64,000 nucleotides of DNA from Gracilibacillus suaedae (GCF_017599345.1 NZ_JAGFVL010000062.1:358437-422436), one strand, 5' to 3'. Numbered from the stretch's first letter, positions 36,574-45,748 are shown. A program made the numbers and translations. The notes: generated from the letters alone by a model not told the origin.

Positions 36574-37261
36574 TCTGCTGTTCACTGTCACCAATGGGTC
36601 AGGTAATTGGGATTTAATTGTTCGAGCACTCTGGCCGATGGTGGAAGGGGCAATCAAATATACGATTCCCCTTGCACTCGTTTCTTTTTTGATTGGGGTC
36701 ATTATTGCTCTACTTACAGCCGTTATGCGTTTGTCATCAATGACGATTGTACGTGCACCAGCTGTTTTTTATGTTTCAGCTATTAGAGGTACACCATTAT
36801 TAGTGCAGTTATTTATTGTGTTTTACGGGCTTCCATCAATTGGATTAACGATTGCTCCATTACCAAGTGCTGTTATAGCTTTTTCATTAAACGTCGGGGC
36901 ATATGCATCAGAAGTGATTCGTGCGTCGATTTCTTCGATTCCAAAAGGACAATGGGAGGCAGGCTATACTGTTGGTATGACATATGGGACAACATTGCGA
37001 CGAATTATTTTACCGCAAGCAACAAGAGTTTCCATCCCGCCTTTATCCAATACGTTTATTAGTTTAGTCAAGGATACATCACTAGCCTCGTTGATTTTAG
37101 TAACTGAATTATTTCGAAAAGCACAGGAAATTGCCGCAAATACCTTTGATTTTCTGCTTTTATATACAGAAGCTGCGGTCTTATATTGGATTATTTGCTT
37201 TTTATTATCCATTATACAAGAAATCATTGAGCGGAGGCTAGAACGTTACATAGCGAAGTAG
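36557..37261 (+). CDS. Amino-acid ABC transporter permease (TcyB type)
   Basis: This polar amino-acid permease of about 234 aa (HisM family) has four to five membrane segments and the conserved loop [40 protein letters not shown] is diagnostic of the family. I list ATG 36557; a GTG at 36548 is also possible. Both overlap the end of the binding-protein gene, so expression is probably by translational coupling. The ATPase follows 13 nt after the stop. Confidence 0.9.
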   Translation: MFLASNLLFTVTNGSGNWDLIVRALWPMVEGAIKYTIPLALVSFLIGVIIALLTAVMRLSSMTIVRAPAVFYVSAIRGTPLLVQLFIVFYGLPSIGLTIAPLPSAVIAFSLNVGAYASEVIRASISSIPKGQWEAGYTVGMTYGTTLRRIILPQATRVSIPPLSNTFISLVKDTSLASLILVTELFRKAQEIAANTFDFLLLYTEAAVLYWIICFLLSIIQEIIERRLERYIAK

Positions 37262-37274
37262 AGGGGGGGATATC

Positions 37275-38024
37275 ATGCTTTTATCAATCCAAGGACTTCA
37301 AAAAAGCTTTGGTGAATTAACAGTTCTAAAAGATATTGACTTAGATGTAGGAAAAGGAAAAGTCGTAACAATTATGGGGCCGTCCGGTTCTGGTAAGACG
37401 ACTTTATTGCGTTGTTTAAATGGGCTGGAAATCCCTAATCAAGGATACTATCAATTTCACGACGGCTTCACATTAGATTTTAACCAGAAGCTAAGTAAAA
37501 AAGAGATGCTCCAATTAAGAAGGAAATCAGGAATGGTTTTTCAATCATATAATCTATTTCCACATAAGACGGCATTGGAAAACGTGATTGAAGGTCCTGT
37601 TGTTGTACAGAGAAAAGATAAGCAATCGGCAATTAGTCATGCAAAACAATTACTATCAAAAGTTGGCTTAGAGGATAAGATGGATTTATATCCACATCAA
37701 CTCTCAGGTGGTCAAGAGCAGCGTGTTGGTATTGCACGTGCCCTTGCGATCGAGCCGGAATTAATGCTGTTTGATGAACCGACATCTGCACTAGATCCGG
37801 AGTTGATTGGCGAGGTGCTGGGGGTTATTAAAGATTTGGCAAATGAAGGCTGGACAATGGTCGTCGTAACCCATGAGGTCTCATTCGCTAAGCATGTTTC
37901 CGACCATGTCATTTTTATGGATGGTGGTTATATTGTAGAACAAGGTAATCCAAAAGATGTACTGGAGCAACCACAAAAGCCGAGAACAAAGCAATTCTTA
38001 AAACGTATTTTACCGGAAGTATAA
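37275..38024 (+). CDS. Amino-acid ABC transporter ATPase (TcyC type)
   Basis: This 249-aa ABC ATPase has Walker [10 protein letters not shown] (about residues 33-41), the Q-loop in [12 protein letters not shown], signature [15 protein letters not shown], Walker [14 protein letters not shown] and switch His in VVTHEVSF. These are the usual features of polar amino-acid importers. It completes the three-gene cystine-type transporter and is the last gene before a non-coding repeat element. Confidence 0.93.
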   Translation: MLLSIQGLQKSFGELTVLKDIDLDVGKGKVVTIMGPSGSGKTTLLRCLNGLEIPNQGYYQFHDGFTLDFNQKLSKKEMLQLRRKSGMVFQSYNLFPHKTALENVIEGPVVVQRKDKQSAISHAKQLLSKVGLEDKMDLYPHQLSGGQEQRVGIARALAIEPELMLFDEPTSALDPELIGEVLGVIKDLANEGWTMVVVTHEVSFAKHVSDHVIFMDGGYIVEQGNPKDVLEQPQKPRTKQFLKRILPEV

Positions 38025-38161
38025 AGACGTTTAGCACCGTGATAAAATAGGATCATCATCATTCTCATTTTTTAAATGAGTCTTTCTTTCGTTCTTTCAA
38101 CATAGAGTGCTGTGAAATATTGCGCTTGCATGATTCCACGTATACACGGTATATTTGTTTT

Positions 38162-38342
38162 GTGGACATCGAGTGCGCTATTGAAAGGAATTATACCTAT
38201 TTTTCGATGTTGGCGGACATTTAATCCTTTATTCGCTTACTTTCGGTAAAAATTAGCGTTATTTTCGATCAATAACGGAATAGATGTCCTAAGGGCTCTA
38301 AATTCGCCACTATTGGTCATAATTAGCGGAACAAATGTCCGA
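38162..38342. repeat. Four-unit GGACAT/ATGTCC intergenic element, copy B
   Basis: GGACAT at 38164 and 38215 and ATGTCC at 38284 and 38335 have exactly the 51/69/51-nt spacing of copy A (5612-5792), while the intervening sequence has diverged. It fills the gap before larC2. The rest of 38025-38478 shows only a weak hairpin around 38395-38435. Confidence 0.75.
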
Positions 38343-38478
38343 CCTCGCCTGTCATGCCTGAGTGGAATGCTTAGACTCCTGTAAAAAGAACTGACCACAG
38401 TAAAACTACACTAAGATTATTTCACTGTGGTAGTTATTGTAAAAAGTAGTATTTTTTTTAAATCTTGAGGTGAAGTTA

Positions 38479-38943
38479 ATGAGCAAACACCCGCCAGATT
38501 ACGAACATACGGATCAAAATATGATGAAAATAGAAGTGAATTTGGATGATACTCCGGGTGAGTGGCTTGGCTATGTGATGGACAAGTTGTTCGATGAGGG
38601 GGCCAATGATGTATATTACACACCGATTTATATGAAAAAGAATCGTCCAGCTGTTCAATTACAACTTTTATGCAGTGAAGCTTTGCTACCAGCTATCAAG
38701 GATATTCTTTTGTCAGAAACAACCACCTTGGGAATTCGTTATTATCCGTTGACCGTTTATCGGATGGAACGGAGCATAAGGTCAATTGAGACAGAGTGGG
38801 GGCCAATCACCGTAAAAGAAGGGTTGAAGGAAGGAAAAGTTGTTAAAGTCTCTCCTGAATATGAGGATTGTAAAAAGATCGCGGAGCTGCATAACATTCC
38901 ACTTAAGGATGTATACCAATCAGTTTGGAAACTATTAAACTAA
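38479..38943 (+). CDS. larC: LarC C-terminal domain protein (LarC2), separate gene
   Basis: The 154-aa product is the C-terminal half of LarC: MKIEVNLDDTPGEWLGYVMD, the GANDVYYTPIYMKKNRP segment, and ETTTLGIRYYPL followed by WGPITVKEG. In LarC this domain binds the nucleotide (CTP) used in nickel insertion. It has its own GAGGTG site 6 nt before ATG 38479 and an apparently intact frame, so it is an independent gene rather than debris. Its partner larC1 lies at 16960-17727 on the same strand, about 20.7 kb upstream, with the pectin and cystine genes between. A stem-loop at 38953 follows. Confidence 0.9.
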   Translation: MSKHPPDYEHTDQNMMKIEVNLDDTPGEWLGYVMDKLFDEGANDVYYTPIYMKKNRPAVQLQLLCSEALLPAIKDILLSETTTLGIRYYPLTVYRMERSIRSIETEWGPITVKEGLKEGKVVKVSPEYEDCKKIAELHNIPLKDVYQSVWKLLN

Positions 38944-38952
38944 ATACTAGTC

Positions 38953-38985
38953 GCCATAGTATCCTTTTTGATACTATGGCACTTT
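38953..38985. terminator. Stem-loop after larC2
   Basis: GCCATAGTATC (38953-38963) pairs perfectly with GATACTATGGC (38970-38980). The downstream T run is short, so termination is likely but not certain. Confidence 0.6.
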
Positions 38986-39050
38986 AAAGTGCGTACTATT
39001 GATTACACCTATTATAGAGTATAATTATCGTGGGAAGTTAAAGGACAACA

Positions 39051-39078
39051 TTAATATGCTCACAAATGAGCATATTAA
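39051..39078. promoter_or_regulatory. 11-bp dyad in the azoreductase leader
   Basis: TTAATATGCTC (39051-39061) and GAGCATATTAA (39068-39078) are perfect inverted arms with a 6-nt centre, lying between a possible promoter and the ribosome binding site. It may be an operator for a redox- or quinone-sensing repressor, as azoreductase genes often have. Confidence 0.5.
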
Positions 39079-39111
39079 CCTATGAAATTAGCAATAAAGG
39101 AGAGTTTTAAC

Positions 39112-39756
39112 ATGAATATATTAATAGTAAAAGCAAATAACCGTCCTTCAACAGAAGCAATTTCTAGTAAAATGTATGAAGCCTTTATGGCTGAATTGGA
39201 AGGTAAAGACTTAAATGTATCTACTTATGATGTGTACGAAGAAGATACACCGTTCTTTGGACAGGATCTGTTCAATGCATTCAGTAAAGTAGAAAATGAT
39301 CAGGAATTAACAGATATTGAATCGCGACTGTTAGCTGCAAAGCAAAAAGCAATGGACGCTTTTTCTGCTGCAGATGTAGTTGTATTCACTTTTCCGCTAT
39401 GGAATTTGACCATTCCAGCAAAATTACAAACATTTATTGATTATGTATATGCTGCAGGGTTCTCATTTAAGTATGGTGCTGAAGGTAACCTAATTCCACT
39501 AATGACGGATAAGAAGGCAATCTTCTTAAATGCTCGCGGAGGAGTTTACTCCACACCTGATGCAGCTCCTATGGAAATGGCTGTGAACTATATGCGCAAT
39601 GTATTCGGTGGAATATTTGGTATGGAAATAATTGATGAAGTAATTATCGAAGGACATAACGCGATGCCAGATAAAAGGGAAGAAATCATTGCTAAAGGAA
39701 TCGAAGAAGTAAAAGCAACTGCACAGCGTCTAGCAGATCTTACTATAAAAGTGTAA
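39112..39756 (+). CDS. azoR: FMN-dependent NADH-azoreductase
   Basis: This 214-aa flavodoxin-fold protein of the AzoR family reduces azo bonds and quinones, protecting against electrophile stress. NRPSTEAISSKMYEAF binds FMN phosphate at the N-terminus; FPLWNLTIPAKLQTFIDYV and LNARGGVYS are the family's flavin and substrate segments. I chose the ATG at 39112 because AAGGAGAG is 8 nt upstream; the longer frame from 39082 begins inside the leader. It is a single gene with a terminator at 39773. Confidence 0.93.
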   Translation: MNILIVKANNRPSTEAISSKMYEAFMAELEGKDLNVSTYDVYEEDTPFFGQDLFNAFSKVENDQELTDIESRLLAAKQKAMDAFSAADVVVFTFPLWNLTIPAKLQTFIDYVYAAGFSFKYGAEGNLIPLMTDKKAIFLNARGGVYSTPDAAPMEMAVNYMRNVFGGIFGMEIIDEVIIEGHNAMPDKREEIIAKGIEEVKATAQRLADLTIKV

Positions 39757-39772
39757 CGATATGGTATAAGTC

Positions 39773-39807
39773 AGCCCGCTTTCGGAAATGTTTCGAAGCG
39801 GGCTTTT
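39773..39807 (+). terminator. Terminator after azoR
   Basis: AGCCCGCTT (39773-39781) pairs with AAGCGGGCT (39796-39804), followed by TTTT. Confidence 0.85.
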
Positions 39808-39922
39808 GGTTGTATAAAAATGTATCCAACTTCGTTTCTCACTGTTTTCTCATTTTTCTCTTAGGGTATCCTCATCTTCCTTGGCTATGATAGTGGTAAC
39901 AACAAACAAGGAGGAATAAAAA

Positions 39923-40681
39923 ATGGAAAACAAAACTTTTTTTACTATTGTATCAGGATTGATTACAACCGGAGTGGTACTAGCAGCCTTACAGTTCTCA
40001 TCAACCTCAGCTAGTGCTGAACTTTCAAAAGAAGAGGCAAAGGAAAAGGTCGCTGCTAAGTTCTCAGGAGAAATTGTCGAGTTTGAATTGGATGATAATG
40101 AGAAAATATACGAAGTGGAATTAGAAGAAACAGATCACGAATATGAATTGAAAGTAGACGCTGAAACTGGAGAAATTATTAGTTTGGAAGAGTCCGAAAG
40201 TAAAAATGATAAGGATCAAGAAGTTACAACGGTATCACTTTCTGATAACCAGCGAGATAGTAAAAGTGATGCCAAAAATCAAGAAAGTTCTTTTATTTCA
40301 ATGGAAGATGCAAAAACAATCGCTACGGAAAAATACTCTGGTACAGTTGTAGAAGCGGAGCTTGATGAAGACGATGGAAGTTATTATTATGAAATGGAAA
40401 TATTGACTGACAAAGGGGAAGTGGACTTAAAAATAAATGCAAGATCAGGGGAAATAGTTTATATTTCAGTCGATGAAGACGACAAACTCTCATCAGAAGT
40501 TACGATTTCAGCAGATGAAGCGCGTTCAATGGCGAAAGAAAAATTCGAAGGAACCATTCAAGAGTTTGAATTAAATGAAGATGATGGCCAATATATGTAT
40601 GAACTTGAAATGAGAACAGATAAAGGGGAATTAGAATTAGAGATAGATGCAAGTAATGGAAAGCTCATTAAAGTAGAATAA
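39923..40681 (+). CDS. Secreted protein with three PepSY domains
   Basis: This 252-aa acidic protein has a signal sequence (hydrophobic residues about 7-25, then TSASAELS with a likely cleavage after ASA). Three PepSY repeats follow at about 36-90, 126-180 and 193-252, each with a SxEEAKxxAxxKF-like helix and a YxxELxxxxxxxELxIDAxxGxI-like ending. PepSY domains are linked to protease inhibition or cell-surface regulation. The Asp/Glu richness fits a surface protein of a salt-adapted species. It is a single gene, AAGGAGG site, with a bidirectional terminator at 40714. Confidence 0.8.
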   Translation: MENKTFFTIVSGLITTGVVLAALQFSSTSASAELSKEEAKEKVAAKFSGEIVEFELDDNEKIYEVELEETDHEYELKVDAETGEIISLEESESKNDKDQEVTTVSLSDNQRDSKSDAKNQESSFISMEDAKTIATEKYSGTVVEAELDEDDGSYYYEMEILTDKGEVDLKINARSGEIVYISVDEDDKLSSEVTISADEARSMAKEKFEGTIQEFELNEDDGQYMYELEMRTDKGELELEIDASNGKLIKVE

Positions 40682-40713
40682 GATAATTAATATTTAAAAC
40701 TAATGACAGTAAC

Positions 40714-40752
40714 AAACCAGAGATTATTCCGATGACTAATCTCTGGTTTTAC
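40714..40752. terminator. Bidirectional terminator between PepSY and GntR genes
   Basis: AAACCAGAGATTA (40714-40726) pairs perfectly with TAATCTCTGGTTT (40737-40749), with T runs on both strands. It serves the two convergent genes. Confidence 0.85.
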
Positions 40753-40786
40753 ATTCGATCTTTCGGGTAACGATTAGGTATAATAT

Positions 40787-41425
40787 TTAAATTCTTCTCT
40801 CATTAAATGATCTTAGTCTAACATTTTCATAGTGTTCCATTAATATTTTCTTTACCTTATCAAATTCTCCGGCCTTGATTACCTGTAATAAATTTTCGTT
40901 TAATGGGATTGCAGAATAATGTGATTGTTGCGGATTTAAATTATAATTAATGGCAGCAATAAGCAAAGAAGAATCATCATGATGATTGAATATTTGTAGC
41001 ATGCTACTGTTGTTTGCAGCTTCTAAAATGACCTTTGTGAAAGAATGGGAATGTTGAACATAAGAGATATAATCATTATTTGCTTTCGCCTCTTTCTGGC
41101 AATTTAAATGATGCTGTAACTTTTCCAAATCAATTACTAAATGTTCTGTTGAACGTGTTTCAAAAATGTATGTAATCAGTGCATATGTTAATTCGAGTCC
41201 ATCTAGCATTTCTTTTCTAGACAATTCCTTAACAAGTATTCCTTTATTTTTATATGATACAAAAATCCCTTGGTCTTCTAACTTTGCGATAGCTGACCTA
41301 ATTGGCGTTCTACTCATCCCTAGTTCCTTTGCTAGTTCATTTTCAGATAACATATCCCCAGGTAAGTACTTTCCTTCGATAATTTTTTCCGTAATTTTCT
41401 GATAAGCAAGTTCGGCGAGTGACAT
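40787..41425 (-). CDS. GntR-family transcriptional regulator
   Basis: This 212-aa regulator has an N-terminal GntR winged helix (residues about 5-70; PGDMLSENELAKELGMSRTPIRSAI) and an all-helical C-terminal effector domain resembling FCD proteins. It is divergent from the phnDCEE-phosphatase operon, and a TTGTATACAA palindrome lies in the intergenic region, so it is the likely local repressor. The FCD-type domain suggests a small acidic ligand. The upstream leader is AT-rich. Confidence 0.85.
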   Translation of the reverse strand: MSLAELAYQKITEKIIEGKYLPGDMLSENELAKELGMSRTPIRSAIAKLEDQGIFVSYKNKGILVKELSRKEMLDGLELTYALITYIFETRSTEHLVIDLEKLQHHLNCQKEAKANNDYISYVQHSHSFTKVILEAANNSSMLQIFNHHDDSSLLIAAINYNLNPQQSHYSAIPLNENLLQVIKAGEFDKVKKILMEHYENVRLRSFNERRI

Positions 41426-41580
41426 ATGGAATTTGTTCTCCCTTATTTAATCTATTTTGTTCATACTTTTAAAATATTTTACCATATTTTACGAGATAGT
41501 TTAATGTATTATACCAAACGTATAAATTTACAATTTATTAACGTTCTATTTATGTTTCCTTCATAAATATATCATATAAT

Positions 41581-41606
41581 ACAAGTTGTATACAAGATGT
41601 ACACAA
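41581..41606. promoter_or_regulatory. Candidate GntR operator before phnD
   Basis: A perfect palindrome TTGTATACAA (41586-41595) is followed by GATGTACACAA, a second near-match. GntR/FCD regulators often bind such TTGTATACAA-like sites. It lies about 35 nt before the phnD start. Confidence 0.6.
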
Positions 41607-41630
41607 TAAAATGAAAGGGAGAATAATAAA

Positions 41631-42557
41631 ATGATGAAACACTTGAAATTGTTATTGTTATTAATGTTAACGGTAGTTGTAGTGAGTGCTTGTGGAAATT
41701 CCGATGAGGCAGCAGCAAATGAAAACGCGGCAAATGATGGAGCATGGCCGGAAGTGTTGAAAGTTGCGAAATTACAAACAGAAGGTGATGAGAGCCTTGA
41801 GAGAACGAGTACGGAATTTTGGGAGGACCTCGGAGAAGAGCTAGAGATTGAAATAGAGTTTTTCGAAGGTTCAGATTATACGAGTATGATAGAAGCAATG
41901 CGAGCGGAGCAACTTGATCTTACAAATTTTGGACCGTTTGGCTATATTATTGCAACTGAAAGAAGTGGTGCAAAGCCAATAGCGATTATGGGACAAAGTG
42001 AAGAGGAAGCATTTTACACAAGTCAAATTGTTACACATGCAGATTCAGGTATTGAAACATTAGCAGATCTGGAAGATAAGTCATTTTTATTTGTTGATCC
42101 TGCTTCAACATCAGGTAACTTATTCCCTCGATCATTATTACTTAATGAATTAGGTCTTACGAACGATGATTTAGAAAATTATTTCAGTAGCGTATCATAT
42201 TCAGGCGGACATGATAAATCAGTTTTAGCAATTGCTAATGGTGATGGAGATGCAGCTGCAGTAGCGCCAATGGTCTTGGATATGTTAGCTGAATCAGGTC
42301 TAGTTGACAAAGCTGATTTCAAAGTTATCGGAGAAACAGCGGCGATTCCAAGTGCGCCTTTAACATATCGTGAAGGATTACCGGAAGATTTAATAGAGCA
42401 AATAACAGAATTTTCCTTGAATTATCATGAAGTGAATCCAGAGTACTTTGAATTACAAGGTTATTCCGCGTATTACCCAGTAGAAGATTCTGACTATGAT
42501 GTTGTTAGAGATGTGGCAGAAAATCTAGATATGTCTCCAGAAGAATTATTAGAATAA
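41631..42557 (+). CDS. phnD: PhnD-type ABC binding lipoprotein (transporter 1)
   Basis: This 308-aa lipoprotein (lipobox VVSACGN) is of the PhnD/PtxB family, which binds phosphonates, phosphite or related phosphorus compounds. Typical segments are GSDYTSMIEAMRAEQLDLTNFGP, FVDPASTSGNLFPRSLL and YSGGHDKSVLAIANGDGDAA. It is the first gene of a five-gene operon (D, C, E, E, phosphatase) under the divergent GntR regulator. A second phnDCEE set is at 54125-57559. Substrate not determinable from sequence. Confidence 0.88.
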   Translation: MMKHLKLLLLLMLTVVVVSACGNSDEAAANENAANDGAWPEVLKVAKLQTEGDESLERTSTEFWEDLGEELEIEIEFFEGSDYTSMIEAMRAEQLDLTNFGPFGYIIATERSGAKPIAIMGQSEEEAFYTSQIVTHADSGIETLADLEDKSFLFVDPASTSGNLFPRSLLLNELGLTNDDLENYFSSVSYSGGHDKSVLAIANGDGDAAAVAPMVLDMLAESGLVDKADFKVIGETAAIPSAPLTYREGLPEDLIEQITEFSLNYHEVNPEYFELQGYSAYYPVEDSDYDVVRDVAENLDMSPEELLE

Positions 42558-42577
42558 TCGAAAGGGGTACAAGACAA

Positions 42578-43345
42578 ATGACATTATTGCAAGTCAAAGG
42601 CTTAGAGAAAAAGTATCCAGACGGTACAGTTGCACTCAAAGGTATTGATTTTGAAGTAAATGAAGGTGAATTTATTGTCATTATTGGGCCAAGTGGGGCA
42701 GGGAAAAGTACACTTCTTCGCTCGGTTAATCGGTTGGTTGATGCAACAAATGGAGCAGTCATTTTTAAAGATCGAGACGTCGTTAAGGCTGGTACGCGAG
42801 TACTTAGAAAAATTAGACGAGAAATTGGCATGATCTTTCAAGGATTTAATCTAATTGAACGCGCATCTGTTTTAAATAATGTCTTACATGGACGGTTAGG
42901 ATATATGAGTGATTTTAAAGGAATGTTCTATTTATTTAATCAATCACAGAAAAAAACAGCATATGAATTACTGCACCGTGTTGGATTAGGAGAACAAATA
43001 TATAAACGTGCTGATGAGTTGAGTGGTGGCCAACAACAACGGGTTGGCATTGCTAGGGCACTTGCACAAAAGCCAGCATTAATGCTAGCAGATGAACCGA
43101 TTGCAAGCCTTGATCCGGTTTCTTCCAATGTTATTATGGATTATTTATATAATATCTGTCGTGAAGAAGGTATTGCTTGCTTATGTAACTTACACCAAGT
43201 TGATGTTGCGAAAAAATATGCGACTAGAATTATTGGTATTCACGCAGGAGAGAAAGTCTTTGACGGGAAGCCAGAAGAGTTAACAGAAGATATCATTAAT
43301 CAGATTTATCACAACAAGAAGAAGGAGCTTGTTGCAAATGAGTGA
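42578..43345 (+). CDS. phnC: PhnC-type ABC ATPase (transporter 1)
   Basis: This 255-aa importer ATPase has Walker A GPSGAGKSTLLR (about 35), the Q-loop GMIFQGFNLIER, signature [16 protein letters not shown], Walker B LMLADEPIASLDP and switch His in CNLHQVDV. GRLGYMSDFKGMFYLF is typical of PhnC. It lies 20 nt after phnD and its end overlaps the first phnE by 8 nt. Confidence 0.95.
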   Translation: MTLLQVKGLEKKYPDGTVALKGIDFEVNEGEFIVIIGPSGAGKSTLLRSVNRLVDATNGAVIFKDRDVVKAGTRVLRKIRREIGMIFQGFNLIERASVLNNVLHGRLGYMSDFKGMFYLFNQSQKKTAYELLHRVGLGEQIYKRADELSGGQQQRVGIARALAQKPALMLADEPIASLDPVSSNVIMDYLYNICREEGIACLCNLHQVDVAKKYATRIIGIHAGEKVFDGKPEELTEDIINQIYHNKKKELVANE

Positions 43346-44129
43346 GAAGCAATTACTGCAAGTTCGCAAGCAAAAGAGACTCCAGGTATTCTTGTTTTTT
43401 GCAGCGATGCTTGCATTATCTGTTTGGTCTGCCATTAGTACAGGTTTCTCTTTTTCAGGATTATTTACGGGAACAGTTGATTCTACTAAATTTATTATCT
43501 TTGATTTGTTCCCACCGGATTTTTCTTACATAGCAAGTTTGGTTGAACCTGCTTTAGAGACGATTTATATGAGTTTTGTTGCTATGGTGATAGGTGCAAT
43601 TGTTGCAGCATTCTTAGCTATTTTTGCTTCCGCTACAACAGCACCACATCCAATTGTACAGGTTGCGGTTCGAGCCTTTTCATCGCTATTTCGTAATATA
43701 CCTGTTTTAATCTGGACTATTTTATTAGCTGCTGCTTATGGATTAGGTACACTTGTAGGAACGATTGCTTTAATTATGGTGTCAACCGGCGCATTAACAC
43801 GTGCTTTTGCCGAAATTCTGGAAGAAATTGATATGGGACAAGTAGAAGCAGTTCGCGCAACAGGTGCCAGCTATGGTCAAGTATTAGCACAAGGTGTGCT
43901 CCCTCAATTTTTACCTGGATTTTTTGGCTGGTCCTTATACATGTTAGAAATCAATATACGAGCATCCACCATTATCGGTATGGTCGGAGGCGGTGGTTTA
44001 GGGTTTGTCATACAGACGCAAATCAAATTATTTCAGTATGAACAGGTAAGCATGGCGGTACTATTAACATTAGTTTTAGTCCTTATTATGGAATGGATTA
44101 CCAATCAAATAAGGGAGCGTATAATATGA
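43338..44129 (+). CDS. phnE: PhnE-type ABC permease 1 (transporter 1)
   Basis: This is a 263-aa permease with six hydrophobic segments. The cytoplasmic coupling loop reads EEIDMGQVEAVRATGASYGQ and the SLFRNIPVLIWTILLA stretch is typical of PhnE. I chose the ATG at 43338, where AAGGAG is 10 nt upstream, over a TTG at 43329. Its stop overlaps the next start (ATGA), giving translational coupling. Confidence 0.93.
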   Translation: MSEKQLLQVRKQKRLQVFLFFAAMLALSVWSAISTGFSFSGLFTGTVDSTKFIIFDLFPPDFSYIASLVEPALETIYMSFVAMVIGAIVAAFLAIFASATTAPHPIVQVAVRAFSSLFRNIPVLIWTILLAAAYGLGTLVGTIALIMVSTGALTRAFAEILEEIDMGQVEAVRATGASYGQVLAQGVLPQFLPGFFGWSLYMLEINIRASTIIGMVGGGGLGFVIQTQIKLFQYEQVSMAVLLTLVLVLIMEWITNQIRERII

Positions 44130-44953
44130 GGATAGAGTCTACCTATAAGCAAAATATCCAAGATCGTTTAGAGATGCCTATCAAGCCGAAAAAAAATATA
44201 TTTTTACAGATTGCCTTATTAGTTGCAGTTCTTTTTTTCTTTTTTTCGCTCTATCAATTGAACTTTGATTATGCCCGTCTGATCTCTGGGACTGGAGCTT
44301 TCTTAGAAACACTAACGTTAATGGTGCCTCCAGATATCTCACAATGGCAACATGTGCTGGCTGCAGCATTAGAATCATTCCAAGTAGCAGTGCTAGGTAC
44401 TATATTTGGTATTATTATCGGTTTTGTCTTAGCATTTCCTGCAGCGGACAATATAACACCACACCCAACCGTTGCCTGGCTGATCAAAGGGTTTGCCTCA
44501 TTATTACGTGCGATTCCAACATTAATTTGGGCGTTAATCTTTATTGTGGCTGTTGGTTTGGGTCCGTTCACAGGTATTTTGGCGATTACCGTTGGAGCAG
44601 CTGGTATGTTAGTCAAAGTATTTACACAGTCAATTGAAGAAATTGACTATGGAGTGATTGAGGCATTGAAAGCGACAGGTGCTGGCTGGTTTTCTATTGT
44701 TAGTCAAGCTGTGATTCCAACGGTTTTAACCGCATTTCTTTCATGGTGTATTTTACGCTTTGAAGCAGATATGGGGGAGTCGACGATTTTAGGAGCAGTT
44801 GGTGCCGGGGGCATTGGTTGGGAATTAACACATGCAATGCGTGCGTATAAATTTGACCAAGCTTTTTTTGTAGCTGTTGTGATTTTCCTGATGGTATTTA
44901 GTGTAGAACTAGTAAGTAATCGATTGAAAATGAGAATGAAGAATATAGGTTAG
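44126..44953 (+). CDS. phnE: PhnE-type ABC permease 2 (transporter 1)
   Basis: This 275-aa second permease, with the coupling loop EEIDYGVIEALKATGAGWF and the SLLRAIPTLIWALIF segment, forms a heterodimer with the preceding permease. ATG 44126, after AAGGGAGCG, overlaps the upstream stop. The N-terminus has a longer cytoplasmic lead (about 35 residues) than its partner. Confidence 0.93.
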   Translation: MRIESTYKQNIQDRLEMPIKPKKNIFLQIALLVAVLFFFFSLYQLNFDYARLISGTGAFLETLTLMVPPDISQWQHVLAAALESFQVAVLGTIFGIIIGFVLAFPAADNITPHPTVAWLIKGFASLLRAIPTLIWALIFIVAVGLGPFTGILAITVGAAGMLVKVFTQSIEEIDYGVIEALKATGAGWFSIVSQAVIPTVLTAFLSWCILRFEADMGESTILGAVGAGGIGWELTHAMRAYKFDQAFFVAVVIFLMVFSVELVSNRLKMRMKNIG

Positions 44954-44965
44954 GAGTGTTGAATT

Positions 44966-45748
44966 TTGTCAGGATTAGAAGTAGATAATAGAATTGAAAT
45001 TGATGGTTCGATCAATTTTAGAGATTTGGGTGGTTATCAAACAGAAAGTGGCCATCAAGTGACTTATGGAAAAATATACCGATCAGGAGATTTATCTAAA
45101 TTAACTGCCAAAGGGGTAAAGCAACTTCAACAACTAAACATCAAACAAATTTGTGATTTTCGTAGTGAAAATGAAAGGATTGAATATCCAGATCCTATTA
45201 TCCCTAGTGTTCGAAACGTGCACATGCCAGTGATGCCAGAGCAGGAGGTATTACTAGATCCAAGAAAAAGCATGGATTATTTTGTAGAGCAATTGGAAGA
45301 GGGGAATCCAGAGAATATACTTATAACCATGAATCGTAGAATGGTAGAACAAACAGATGTATGGAAAAATTTATTACAGGCATTACTAGATGATTCAACT
45401 GTACCATTAGTGTTCCATTGTGCTGCAGGGAAAGACCGAACCGGAGTAGGCAGTGCGGTTATACTAAGAACATTAGGTGTATCTGAAGAACTTGTATTAG
45501 AAGATTATATGAAAACGAATCAAGCGATAAATCAACTGCTACAAATGAACAATACTAACTTTCCAACAGAGTGGATAGAGAAATATAAGGATGTCGCACA
45601 GGTGATGATGGAAGCAAGAAGCGCTTATTTGCAAGCCTTTTTTGATGAGATAAATCAGCAGTACGGATCATTTGATAATTATTTGCATAAAGGATTGAGT
45701 ATTAGTTCATATCAACAGGAAAAAATCTGGAGTAATTACTTGAATTAA
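44966..45748 (+). CDS. Tyrosine-phosphatase-like protein (IphP/Y_phosphatase3 type) in the phn operon
   Basis: This 260-aa protein has the CX5R phosphatase loop HCAAGKDRTG (about residue 152) with the preceding DSTVPLVFHC strand, and the N-terminal NFRDLGGYQTESG that marks the IphP-like group. Such enzymes remove phosphate from phosphotyrosine, phosphoinositides or other small phosphate esters. It is 12 nt after the second phnE (start TTG 44966 after TAGGAG), so it is cotranscribed with the transporter. No carbon-phosphorus lyase or phosphonatase gene is present; the imported ligand may be a phosphate ester that this enzyme hydrolyses (inference). Confidence 0.85.
   Translation: MSGLEVDNRIEIDGSINFRDLGGYQTESGHQVTYGKIYRSGDLSKLTAKGVKQLQQLNIKQICDFRSENERIEYPDPIIPSVRNVHMPVMPEQEVLLDPRKSMDYFVEQLEEGNPENILITMNRRMVEQTDVWKNLLQALLDDSTVPLVFHCAAGKDRTGVGSAVILRTLGVSEELVLEDYMKTNQAINQLLQMNNTNFPTEWIEKYKDVAQVMMEARSAYLQAFFDEINQQYGSFDNYLHKGLSISSYQQEKIWSNYLN

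Noticed and set aside
38479..38943. larC2 as a pseudogene fragment
   Set aside because: It has a strong ribosome binding site, an intact full C-terminal domain and a following stem-loop, so it looks like a real gene.
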